NCBI GenBank assembly: GCA_037043455.1
Contig: JAWPHD010001222.1
Location: 248,001-312,000, forward strand
Source: Cyrtodaria siliqua
Taxonomy: Eukaryota > Mollusca > Bivalvia > Adapedonta > Hiatellidae
Direction: 5' to 3'
Length of the DNA: 64,000 bases
Below are positions 41,516 through 53,200 of the stretch, piece after piece. Each line of letters begins with the position of its first letter. Within the stretch, counting starts at the first letter, position 1. The notes below the pieces were generated by a model that saw only the letters and a list, made by a program, of their open reading frames with translations, ran no database searches and had not been told where the DNA came from. A program made the translations under genes and the position numbers.

Positions 41516-42244
41516 CTAAAATAAAACAACACTGGTGACAACCTTCCAATGAATTTCTGTTTCTTTGTTGTATTCTTCGTGCAATACATTTAAACTGTAA
41601 GTTATTATGTTGTACAATTCTAAAATGAATTTTTAAGGTTAGAAGATGTATGTTTTGTATATATGTAGAGATAATCTCAAAAACTTGAAAGATATTAAAG
41701 AGTTTCAAATAATTGTATTTTTTTGATACGTATATATTTTAACCACTACGTTTGAAAAAACATTAAAATATATGTATAAAAAGGTCAGTTTATAGTAAGA
41801 ACAAAAGATGACACTTTTGTAAATGTTCGGTTTGTTTTGAAAAATGTAAAATAGATGTAAAAATGGTTGTGTCCATTTAACATTTGTTTAACATTCAATT
41901 TCTAATTGTTAGAATCTTTAACACATGTAGATTGGTGTTTTATTTTGTTACAATCCTAAATCATTTAGCTTTTTGTTATACACACTGGTATATTTCATGC
42001 GATAATAATTATAGTCATTTAAAAAAAATTGTATTTTCAAAGAAAAATTGGTCCAAAGTGTGGTCATTGCTGTCAGTATATAGATCATGACACCCAGATA
42101 TTATTTTATGCATTTTTCATAAGAACTTCATCGTCTCATTTTAGGCTCGTGTGGTTCCCGGGGGCCCCCGTTTGGTCACGGGGCAAAGAATAGGGCCACT
42201 GCAGATCCCTTTGGAGGGGTAGGCAGAGGGGTAGAATCCCCCCA
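41516..42244. other. Intergenic, AT-rich, no gene recognised
   Basis: Low-complexity AT-rich DNA with only short chance frames. A GC-rich patch at about 42145-42235 (CCCGGGGGCCCCCG) precedes the next repeat copy. Confidence 0.45.
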
Positions 42245-42560
42245 AATTCATGTTCTTTTTATAATTTTTTGTTCATGTTCATTAAAGGTCTTCATCATGA
42301 TCCCTGAATTGTTTCAGGTGCTATCTCGCTCGCATCAAAAGAGCAGTGGCAGAAAAACAATAACGTGGCTCCAGCGTAAATGGAGTTTCTACGGTAGAAT
42401 TTGCAGCAACTCTGCAGTTCAGGGTGAGAAGGTTCTAGGCCCATTTTCAATATTTTATCTCGATGTACATGGAAGATGAGCCTGGCATGTTCATGCCTTT
42501 TAGGCGCCATATAACCTTTTCATATGTTGGTGCGCCTTAAAACCCCAATTCAATTCATCG
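42245..42560 (+). mobile_element. SINE-like repeat (GATGAGCCTGGCATGTTCAT family), copy 2
   Basis: TAGAATTTGCAGCAACTCTG, AGAAGGTTCTAGGCCCATTT, ATGAGCCTGGCATGTTCATG and the tail CCTTAAAACCCCAATTCAAT. It includes a GCATCAAAAGAGCAGTGGC block also seen in the inverted copy at 45117-45345. Confidence 0.65.
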
Positions 42561-42894
42561 TCTCATTTCTCTCTGAGGTTGCTGTTCCAATATCACCTAC
42601 TTAGATGTGTTAACAGATGTTAAACCCCAGTTCATTTCGTCTGATATGCATGAAGTCATTAAAAATCATAGTTTTTAATGTCCCTATCCCGCCATCAACA
42701 GGCAGAGTTTACAACACATATGTATGTCATAACTAAACCAACTGACGACATATATATATATATAACTTGCATATTTTCACCTATAATTTTAATCGGTACA
42801 TATACATAATTTTATGACCTGACATAGGGTTTGGATAAACGATTTTGTTGGGTAATTTTGCCTTTTTTGGCAAGTTAGTGCCTTTAACACTGGT

Positions 42895-43110
42895 GCGAGG
42901 TCTTGTCTTTGTTGTGGGCAGCCTCAGTAGCTCAATGGATATGGCCTCGTGCTTTAATAACAGCTACAGACCTCTGCCTAGCATGGGTTTTCCACCTTGC
43001 AGGGGCATGTCTGATGAGAAACTTCATTCTTCGTCTCATCTCCGACCAAGCTTGCTAGACGTAATATGGTGGTGGGTTAACAGGACGCAAAAACACATTT
43101 CATTTCATTT
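42895..43110 (+). mobile_element. tRNA-derived SINE (TAGCTCAATGG head)
   Basis: The head CCTCAGTAGCTCAATGGATA resembles a tRNA box A. GCTACAGACCTCTGCC follows, and the 3' part ends TGGTGGGTTAACAGGACGC plus a CATTT-repeat tail. Related to the minus copy at 28885-29030. Confidence 0.55.
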
Positions 43111-43190
43111 TTTATTATGAAAGTCTGACACCTATAGATGTTGATATTATTGCCATAAAATCTACAAATGGGTCGGGCCTTAAGTTTTCG

Positions 43191-43306
43191 TTTACATTAT
43201 TTTTAATTACTACTTCATTCTTTCATGATTCATCGTTTTTTTGCGCACACTATGACCTATTTATGTGTCGACCTGCCATAAATCACCATTCATTCATTCA
43301 TTTTTA
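43191..43306 (+). mobile_element. 116-bp 3' end of the same non-LTR family, with 9-bp target duplication
   Basis: TTTTTTTGCGCACACTATGA and CCTATTTATGTGTCGACCTG, then CATT repeats, match the 3' end of the 34442-37326 element. AAGTTTTCG flanks it at 43182-43190 and 43307-43315. Confidence 0.85.
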
Positions 43307-43933
43307 AAGTTTTCGCAACATTAGTTACGGCCCTCCCCGAACAAGAAGATGTTTCGTAGTTACATACTGAACCATGTTTCTTCATTTGATAATAATACAT
43401 GGAATTTCTGTCACATTGTGAATAAACACTTTATATTACATCTTTGTGTGATTTTATATATTTTAAACAATCTGTTTAAACAATATTTTATTCTCAAAGT
43501 TACATAACTATAATGGTAACATAATATTATAAATCGATTAAATTTAATAACTCAATTTGAAAATGTGGATTTGAAAAAAAAAACATGAAGCCTATATCAA
43601 TCTTATTCCATAATTACATAACATTTGGCAGTACCTGCCAAACTGGTCAATATTTTAATGGAAATATTAAATTGAATTTTTAATTTAATAATCTTATTTT
43701 TTATAAAAAATATGACCCTGATTATTGTATATTATATCATGTTTGGGCACTTCAACAACAAATAGTGATATAATACGCGATAATTCACTGTTCGATTTCT
43801 GTTCTTACGAAAAGTAGTGCACAACAATGAAGTCTCCTTTACTCTGCAAACGGTCATCCCGTAATGACCCTGTACGATGTCAACCAGTCAGCACTGCTTT
43901 CTTGGTCACGTGTATATATTCCAGTGATGTTCA

Positions 43934-43939
43934 TTTATT
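43934..43939 (-). terminator. Candidate poly(A) signal of the PhyH-like gene
   Basis: AATAAA on the minus strand, 157 bp past the stop codon. It is the first perfect hexamer downstream. No transcript evidence. Confidence 0.35.
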
Positions 43940-44095
43940 GTAGATTATAACGAGATGTTTGGTGCACCGTAAAACCCAATGCAATTCAAACTAATCTATA
44001 AGTATGGGTGTTACAGTATCGGAATTATGAATATTTCACTACAGTACCGCATTAAATGTATACACGTGTACTGTGTGTTCTGCCTGTTTGTATCC

Positions 44096-44212
44096 TTACA
44101 GCTCAGATGCAGGAATTCTTCTGCCCGCAAAATATTCTTTTTCAAAATCCAGGAACATCTTCCCATCCATATTACTGATGTCACTGCAGCTTAGTATGGA
44201 AGAATTGTCCAC
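44096..44212 (-). CDS. PhyH-like exon 7 (C-terminus)
   Basis: Acceptor TCTTCACAG|GTGGAC. Reads [18 protein letters not shown], then [20 protein letters not shown] and TAA at 44098-44096. The stop overlaps a GTAAGG donor-like motif, so extension by splicing cannot be excluded. Confidence 0.85.
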   Translation of the reverse strand: MDNSSILSCSDISNMDGKMFLDFEKEYFAGRRIPASEL

Positions 44213-47200
44213 CTGTGAAGAGAAAAGCAAACTGTTACATAATTCCGCATTTTCGAGATGTTGAGATATTTAGTAGGGGAACCCCGATGTTGTTACTCGG
44301 ACTTTATTCTCAGTCTCTATATGAACTAGAAAATTTATCGATGGTACACGGATGCCTCGCTTTATAGCGCTGTTGGGCACGTAAACAAATTCAATAACAC
44401 GTATAAGTAGGGCGAAGTCATTTGCACCGACTTTTAGTACAATTGTGTTGCTGTAATGCAAATGTTAAGAGTGTATAAACAAGATGGGTTGGACCCCACT
44501 TCATGTTCATTTTGTCATTTTTTTATCCTGCTCATTCAACGTTTTCTTCATGACATATATATATATGCAAATGTGGAAACGTGACTCCATCGTAAATGGA
44601 GTGTCTACAATAGACGCAGTCGGTAGCGTGGCGGATTTGTAACCGGAGGCCCCGGGTTCAATTCTCCGTGGTGCCACTGAGTTCCGTCGGTGTGTTTTTG
44701 GGCAAGACACTTTCCCTTAGCCTCGTCCGTCGGATGGGGACGTAAACCGGGCGGTCCCGTGTATCGGTCTATCCACCGAGCACGTTAAAGAACCATAGGA
44801 ATCTATTCGGTAATAAGAGTAGGGCAGGTTCCCGGCTTACTATGTATCCTTCCCCTCTCTGGGGCGGTCCTAAGTAACCTATACTGTGTTGATGAGCCGT
44901 TAAACAACATTCTACAATAGAATTTGCTGCAGTTCTGTAGGTTAGAAGGTTCTAGGCCCATTCTCCATATTTTATCTAGATGTAAATGGAGGATGAGCCT
45001 GGCATGTTCATCCCAGTTTGGCACCATATAACCTTTCTTGTGTTGGTTTTCCGTAAAACCCCAATTCAATTGAAAGCTGTATGGCTGTGTGTCTCCCTCT
45101 ATGAGAAATATTTGAATTGAATTGGGGTTTTAAGGCGCACCAACACATGAAAAGGTTATATGGCGTCTAACAGGCATGAACATGCCAGGCTCATCTTCCA
45201 TGTTCATCGAGATAAAATATGGAGAATGGGCCTAGAACCGTCTCACCCTGAACTGCAGAGTTGCTGCAAAGTCTATCGTAGAAACTCCATTTACGCTGGA
45301 GCCACGTTTATTGTTTTTCTGCCACTGCTCTTTTGATGCTATGAGAAATAACTAAAAAGGAGTATGAAAGTACTCTTTCAGGAATACTGGCATGCAGATG
45401 TTAGTCTTATGTAGTTAAAGCTGTATTGATTTTGTTATGTATGCCCCCGAAAAGGTGGCATATAGTAGTCGCAGTCGTTCGGACATACAATCGTATCCGG
45501 TTAATAACTCTGACAATAATGGACGGATTTTCAAATAACTTGGCACAATTGGTTACCACAACAAGACGTGTCGCGCACATAATCCAGGTCCGTGGCTCCA
45601 AGGTCAAGGTCACTTAGAGGTCAAATGTCAAAATGAAGTGCTTTCGTGTCCGGTTAATAACTCTGACATTCATGGACAGATTTTCAAATAACTTGACACA
45701 AGTGCTCACCACAACAAGACGATGTGTCGCCCACAAAATCCAGGTCCGTGGTTCTAAGGTCAAGGTCACTAGGTCAAAGGTCACTTCGGGAGCATTTGTC
45801 ACTTACAGTGACATTTATTGTGATCTGAGTAATGGCCTTAACCATGTGCGAAAAGCAGATCAAGGTTCTATAGTAAAATAAAAATCTTCGGCAGAGTAAA
45901 ATGACCATAAATGTTCAAGATACATGATTATATTGAATCGGTGCATAAATGTGCATAAACGTGCATAAACTATTCAGTGTTTAAAAAGAATCACAGTGTA
46001 CCTTAATTTTTACAGTAAAATTGGGTGAACATCTACAATAAAGACCGAGTCTAGGTATAATAAATCCACTAATTAGTTTCCCCATTGACACCAATATTAA
46101 AATGTCATATTAATGATTTGCTGCAACTTCAACCCAAGTATGGATACTGCAGCAGTGTAATTTTCATATAGAAAACTAATTTTGCCTTGGAAAATCACCA
46201 GAAAAGGTGGGAAAGTTCTTGTTTGTTTACCTAACAGGTCAAGGGTACAGCTGTTTTCATTGATGGTTGCTCACAAAGGGTACAGCTGTTTTCATAGATA
46301 GTTGCTCACGAAGTGTAAGCATATACTATTAGTCGAAATCAAAAATATCCATCAGTGATCCAGTAAAACGTATTAATACTCTTCTTACAATGCCCATTTC
46401 CATCAAAAAGGAGGGATAACCGGATTACTTTGTATTATAGCAACTACATTCATCTACACCTCGGAGGCTTATATGCAACTGGTGGTGGTAAACCTCTTAT
46501 CACCTACCTGTCAAATTTCTGGTCACTTAGATAAGATAAATTGTATTTAAAGTCGGCGAGACACATACAACAAAATAACATAACCCTCAGGAGCTTTTGA
46601 ACCGATTATTTGCATGAAGAATAGTCAACATAGTAATAAAATAGCTATATGATTTAAGAATGATTTAAATGATTAAAATGGCAAAAAGCACATTTACAAA
46701 CTGATATAAAGTCTAATAACAGATTGGTCAGTGTATGATGACGCTTAATCAAAAGTATGAATTTACTATGAAGTAAAACGAATACCAACTTTTTTTAATG
46801 GCGTATAATTCGGATGAAAGTGTTTGATGACGGGATCATTGTCGGCCCTGTTGTATGCAGTTAGTAACGCCCAGCGCCTTGACGTGCTGGTGTTGTCACT
46901 GCTGCAGTGTAGCAGGTTACAGTGGAAAAATAGTGCATCACCTGCAATGTAAACGGCGGGAAAAGTACATTGCCTGCAAGGTATAAAACGGTGGAAAAAA
47001 TATGCATCACCTACGTATTAAACGCGAGTGAAACGAACAGATAGCACCTGCAACATAAACAATGCATCTAATATAAACAACTGGAAAAGATAGCTGCTTT
47101 TACCATTTGTATGACCCGGCCAGGGATTGAACCCACGACCTCCCCTATACGAGGCGGGTAAGCGGTAAGCCACGCCGTGGTCCTTGGATAAGTCATAAAA

Positions 47201-50200
47201 CACTCCCATAATATATAAACGGTACATTAAGTGTAGTTGAAGTTGTTAATACAATGCGTCATCTGCAACAACAGCGGAGCATCATTTGGAAGATAATTGC
47301 AAAACTAGTCTAGATCATCTGCTACGCTTGCTTGTTTTACAAGACAAACGTCTAGAACCTTTCTTCTAAAAATGTTTTTGACGCAGCTATTTTACCGAGA
47401 TTCTGGTATCGTTTCTGATTGGCAGATACAGACGCACCTCCTATGCAAGATATATATAGAAAGGCGTAAAGACAATAAATTAACAAATAACGAAGGGAAA
47501 ATTGATGATATCGACGAACTAGATCTAAATGTGGATGGTCAAAATACAATAATGTCAAAATACAATAATTAAGGGCTATTGGTCAGCCATCTTTGAAAAG
47601 AAAATCCAAAATGGATGGGGTATGGTTAATTGAAATGTTCATCCAAATGCATATTATAGGCATGAACAATGTCAATGATATAATAGACGACAGTAATTCA
47701 ACACTATTGATGTAAGCATAATATCAGAAACAATATTTATTTTACAGAAATAGTGCCATTTATATTCGAAAAGTTTAGTACAATTTTAATCGAAGATGCT
47801 TTGTTTTTTATGTTAAATAAATGTGTCCATTGAATTGTCCATTTATCTAAAAATGGCACACGAGACATCATTTCTAAACAAAGTAAGCCATGTTATCACG
47901 TCATCCAAAATTCGAAGTACACCATTGTTAAAAATGAAGATTTTCTTTATACGCCATGTGCCTTCAACACACACACACATGATACACATGAAAAGCATGC
48001 ACGTGAATTGTAAACTGAAACATGCGATATGGTGAAACATTCGGATAAACAGGTCATTTGATCGTATTCATATATTATTAGTTTGTGCTGTTTTTATTCG
48101 AATATAATAATAAATTACTCTTGTTTTGCCATGTTTATATTCACAACAGTCACTCGGTTGTGTTTACATCCAAAAATATAGTAGTTTGACAATTAAAACC
48201 CGTCAGTGCCACCATACTATAGCATTGAGATTATTTTGAAAGTATATGCCATTGAAAGAATAGTTTGTGTTTTATTTTACAATGATTGACTTTGAAATTT
48301 GGATGATGTGATAACATGTATTTAATTTAAAAATGATGTCTCGTGTGCCATTTTTAGATAAATGGACAATTCTATGGATAAATTTATTTAACATAAAAAA
48401 CAAAACATCGAGTAAAATTGTACAAACATTTCGAATATAAAGGGCACTATTTATGTCAAATAAATATTGATTCTGATATTATGTTCACATCAATAGTGTT
48501 GAATTACTGTCATCTATTATATCATTGACATTGTTCATGTCTATAATATGCATTTGGATGAAAATTACAATTAACCATACCCCATCCATTTTGGATTTTC
48601 TTTTCAAAGATGGCTGACCAATAGTCCTTAAAACGTAATAATTATTATAACGGACATTTGTTTCCGGTTTTAAATTGTTTGCTGCACAAAGGGTCAGTAC
48701 GTTTGTATTTATAATCAGGCGTCGAAGATGATCAATACTAGTGCAATATCCGACTGTAGAAACAGAAAGCAGATGGAACACACAGAACTGAAAGACTAAA
48801 CATTTTAGAACATTTCGCTTTAGTACTTACAATTATTAACTATATTCAGTTGCAAAAGAAAGTGGACACTGAGTTTTGTTTAGATTTAAAACTATAAAGT
48901 TTTTTTTAGAATTAAATTGTCAAAATCCAAAATGAATATGCCATCTTTGGTACCAACGTTTTTATCATTCCATTGCCAATATCATGTCATTTGGTTTTCA
49001 ATAGGTCGAATCATTAAGGGACCGTCGATTGATAAAGGGGATAGAGTGTCTAGAGTTAATTTTTCGAAGTGTTCAGTTTCTTTTGCAACTATATATTACT
49101 GGGCATAAATGCCTCATTTCATATGCTAACAAAAGTATCGTGAAGACCGACTGCGGCTTAGGCGCACCACGTTTTGCTCGTGGCGCGCCACGTTTTGCTC
49201 GTGGCGCTTAATGTAAGTACTTTTCCCGGGAAAAATCTATCTAGTTTTGTTTTACTGTAAATGATTTAGGATCTTGCTCAACGCTTCATTAGAAAAGCCT
49301 GGAAAGCTTACTTAAATTGAGAATTTACTTCTGTTTTATCTTTGAATATCATGGAAAGTTAGCGCATCACGGTCAACCTGTATTACGGCATCCTCGAAGA
49401 AAAAAGCGAGACATTGGGATCACATTTTCGGCGGCGGCGACGAAGGCGCAGGCGACGGCGCCGTCAACGCTTAGTTTAAGTTTGTTGGAAGGTATATATC
49501 TCCAATACCGTCAAAGGTATTGCTTTGAAACTTTGTATGAACATTCACTGGGGTAACCCCTTACAATTTCACTACGTCCCACCCCACCAATGACCTTGAC
49601 TTTAAATACAACAAAAAGTAGTCAAAATTTCCTGGTTAACGTTTTTTGGAAGTATGTATCACCAATACCATCAATGGTATTGCTTTGAAACTGTATGAAC
49701 ATTCATTGGGGGTATGCCCTTACCAGTTCACTAAGCCCCACCCAACCAATGACCTTGTCTTTAAAGACAACATAACTTAGGCAAGTTTTTCTTAGTTACA
49801 CTTTTTTGGAAGGCATATATCTCCAATACCGTCAAAGGTACTTCTTTGAAACTGTGTTTGAACATTCACTAGGGTAGCCCCTTACCCTTTCGCTAAGCCC
49901 CACCCTACCAATGACCTTGACTTTATAGACAAAAGAACTATGAACATTAACATTCACCTTGCAATTAAAGTGTACTCAATTCTGTTTTATATACTTTATT
50001 TCAAATTGTGTCCTTTACTATTATTTTCAACACGTAACGTTATATATGACGGTCGATTTTTTTGTGGTTGAGGCAGACCACCCACTTTTCCTGGCTAGAA
50101 CCAGTACTGTACACCTCCCGCCAAAGTAACCCTCGTTGTGAATGAACAAATACCCAGAAGACGAGACAGCCCGTGGTGGTGTCCTTGTTGGTTTTTAAAA

Positions 50201-53200
50201 TTCGTTTTATTCTTTGTATTAAAAAGGACCTACGCTATTTTTAAAGGGACGGCAATCTTTATTTTTTAAAATCTCGGACGTACAGTTAGCTTTTCGCATT
50301 CTCACATTTGTTTAATTATTAAGATAAATTATCAGAATAGTATAAAGCGACTTGTTTTTGCATACTTCGCCACTTTCATCGCTAACTTACTTTCATCGCT
50401 AACTTAGTTTCATCGCTAACTTCTTGTGCATGTAAACAAAATAAATATTATTATACCTCACGTTTACACTCCTGTATAAATTGCCCATACCCTTAGCGTG
50501 ACAATCACCACGCAGAGTTATCGTTCCTTGCACTCACATATATCTCTGCTAACTACTAAATTACAAGATTTTGGTAAAACCTGTTAAATTGGAATATGTT
50601 TGCCTGAAACTTATTTATTTCTTGTGTAAATATAATTTCAGAATATCTGCAAATTAGATGTTGCAAGCTTTGAAATAATACATGAAAAAAATTAGTTTTA
50701 ATCGGGACTATTTTATTACAAAAATAATACGTACTTAGGTCTCCTCATGTAAACATTTCAAACCGAAGCTCGATAGCAGAAAATTACTATAAAAAAATTA
50801 ACTCATAAAAATAAAAATTGAAATTATTTAATATAGGTCTATATTTTATCTTTGCAGATCACGCAAAATAATATTATAAACATCGTCATAACCTTTTTGA
50901 ATAATCACGTGACCTAACCGTTCGCCCTACTTCCGTTGACGTTGACAGAGTCAAATGAGGAACGAGTGTACTCTGGGTAGAGATTGTTAGCGTGAAGCAA
51001 TTTTTACTGTTCACCGTTAAACAATGTTTACTGTTACACGATTGTGACGTCACGGGAAGTATACAAATAGGTTTTGGGTTTTTCCAATAACGACACGCTT
51101 TGGCAGGACGCTTATTAAAATATAGTTGAAGTTATGTCATTCGTAAGACGGTTGGTTTACCAAGCGACAATATTTACCAAGCGACAATAAAAAATGTGGG
51201 GAGCAGATTTGTTACTTTAAGTCAAAACTGGTATAACAATGTAAAATACTGCGATTTCCCCCCCCCCCCCGTATATTTAAATTTTAATCAAAACATTTGT
51301 TCGTTATAATAAAATAAATATTGCATCCCAGTGAGGGTGACAGTCTTCGCCTCGGTTGACATTATTTTCCTCAGGTTGACAATATCCACTGTCACCTTCA
51401 CTGGGATGCAATATTTATATAATGTCGTCCTCGGACAATTATCAGCAATAAACAAAGAAAGAAGTTATTTGAAATGATATTCGACATTAACGCTTTCCAT
51501 GTATTTATGCGTTCATATATTTAAATAAATAAAAAAGGAGTGCTTCAGAATGTTTTCCGTTTTGTTTTGTTTATATAATCGCGATCAGTAAACGATTTGA
51601 GATTTCAATATTTATAGAATCGCGATCAGTAAATGCATTTGAGATTTCAAAGCTGAGCAAATTGCCATAGTCTGATTCCATGTGGAAAGCCATACTACTG
51701 CCTACCAAATGAAGTATTTGCACGATAAAACTGTCTACAGAGAAGTGAGCATTGTATTTAAAGAGATTAACTTACTGTCAAAATGTCGATTTAATAACCA
51801 GATGAATGTCGGTTTATTACCAAGATTAGATGTTATGCTGCATTTAAATCAATCGGAATTACAGGCACAGTCAGACCTGGCCAAAAAGAAAAAAAAAAAA
51901 AAAAAAAAAAAACAAATAGTAAAAAAAAAGAGTTTTTTAAGAGGGATTGTAGATTCTAAGGCACGCGTTTGTCAAAATCCTGCAATTTGGTTAGAAGACG
52001 TCCAAACATTTGACATACGTTTATGAAAATTGACTGTTTAAAAATGTTTACCATGTTTAAAATGCTTATCGTTTTGACAAATCATTATCAGCAAATGTTA
52101 AATTGTTTGCCAATAAAAGAAGAAATGTTCTTGACTGATACACTCCTTTATATAAGTTCCATACTAACTTCTGAACTAGTATACAGAAATGCGACAGAAA
52201 TGGGTTAACCTATATTTAAATTTGAATTTTGCAACAATATATTTGCATTTTCTATTCAGTAAACGCTTTCCTCTCCATTTAAACTCCCGCTAGAATGTAA
52301 TGGCTGACGCAAACGGGACTTTCAAACGATTTTAAGTCCCTGATGCAAAGCAGAGTATTTTAGAATGAGGAAACGCTCTTAAAACTTCTACTGAAACTAA
52401 TGTTTAGCACTACATTTAACACACACTTTAAAGAAATTGAATGTTATATAATGTGAAGTATTTGATTTCCTCTTAAACATTTGCTATCAGTTGTCTCCCT
52501 TGTAGTAAAACATACGGTGTCCTGTTAGGGCCATGATACCATCTCATCTTACCATCGACCATTGATCATAGGTCGATGATCGATGGTAAGATGCGATGGT
52601 CGGTGATAAGATGTAATGGTCGATGGTAAGATGCGATGGTAACATGGCCCTAACAGGACACCGTAAAAACAGCATTTTTCATCTAAACATATATCATGAA
52701 TTTGGAACATGAATGTTGTTTAACGGCTCATCAACACAGTATAGATTATTTGGAGCCGCCCCAGAGAGAGGGGAAGGATACATAGGAGTCCGGGAACCTG
52801 TCCTACTCTTATTATCGAATAGATTCCTATGGTTATTTAACGTGCTTGGAGGAAAGACCGATACACGGGACCGCCCGGTTTACGTCCCCATCCGACGGAC
52901 GAGGCTAAGGGAAAGGGACACACCGACGGAACTCAGTGGCACCACGGAGGATTGAACCCGGGGCCTCCGTTTACAAATCCGCCGAGCTACCGACTGCGCC
53001 ACGCCATGGAACAACTTCATTAAATAAATGTTCGCCTTTTAATGTGTTGAAACAGCAAAAAGCAACCTTGTCGGTATAATATAACGAATCAAACAACAGC
53101 CACATTTTACAACGTATGTGCACCGTTTCTAAGACAAGGTATAAGAAACGCAGAAATCAAACGTACGAAAAGGATAGCTGCAACACACGCTGATAAACTG

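Noticed and set aside
44615..44700. tRNA gene
   Set aside because: Boxes A and B are present but it is the head of a SINE with body, tail and target duplication.
47090..47185. tRNA gene on the minus strand
   Set aside because: Box B is good but a full cloverleaf could not be drawn and the sequence is SINE-like.
51682..52026. Open frame of 114 codons with a poly-Lys run
   Set aside because: It crosses a poly-A tract, lies in the PhyH intron, and has no recognisable domain or splice sites.
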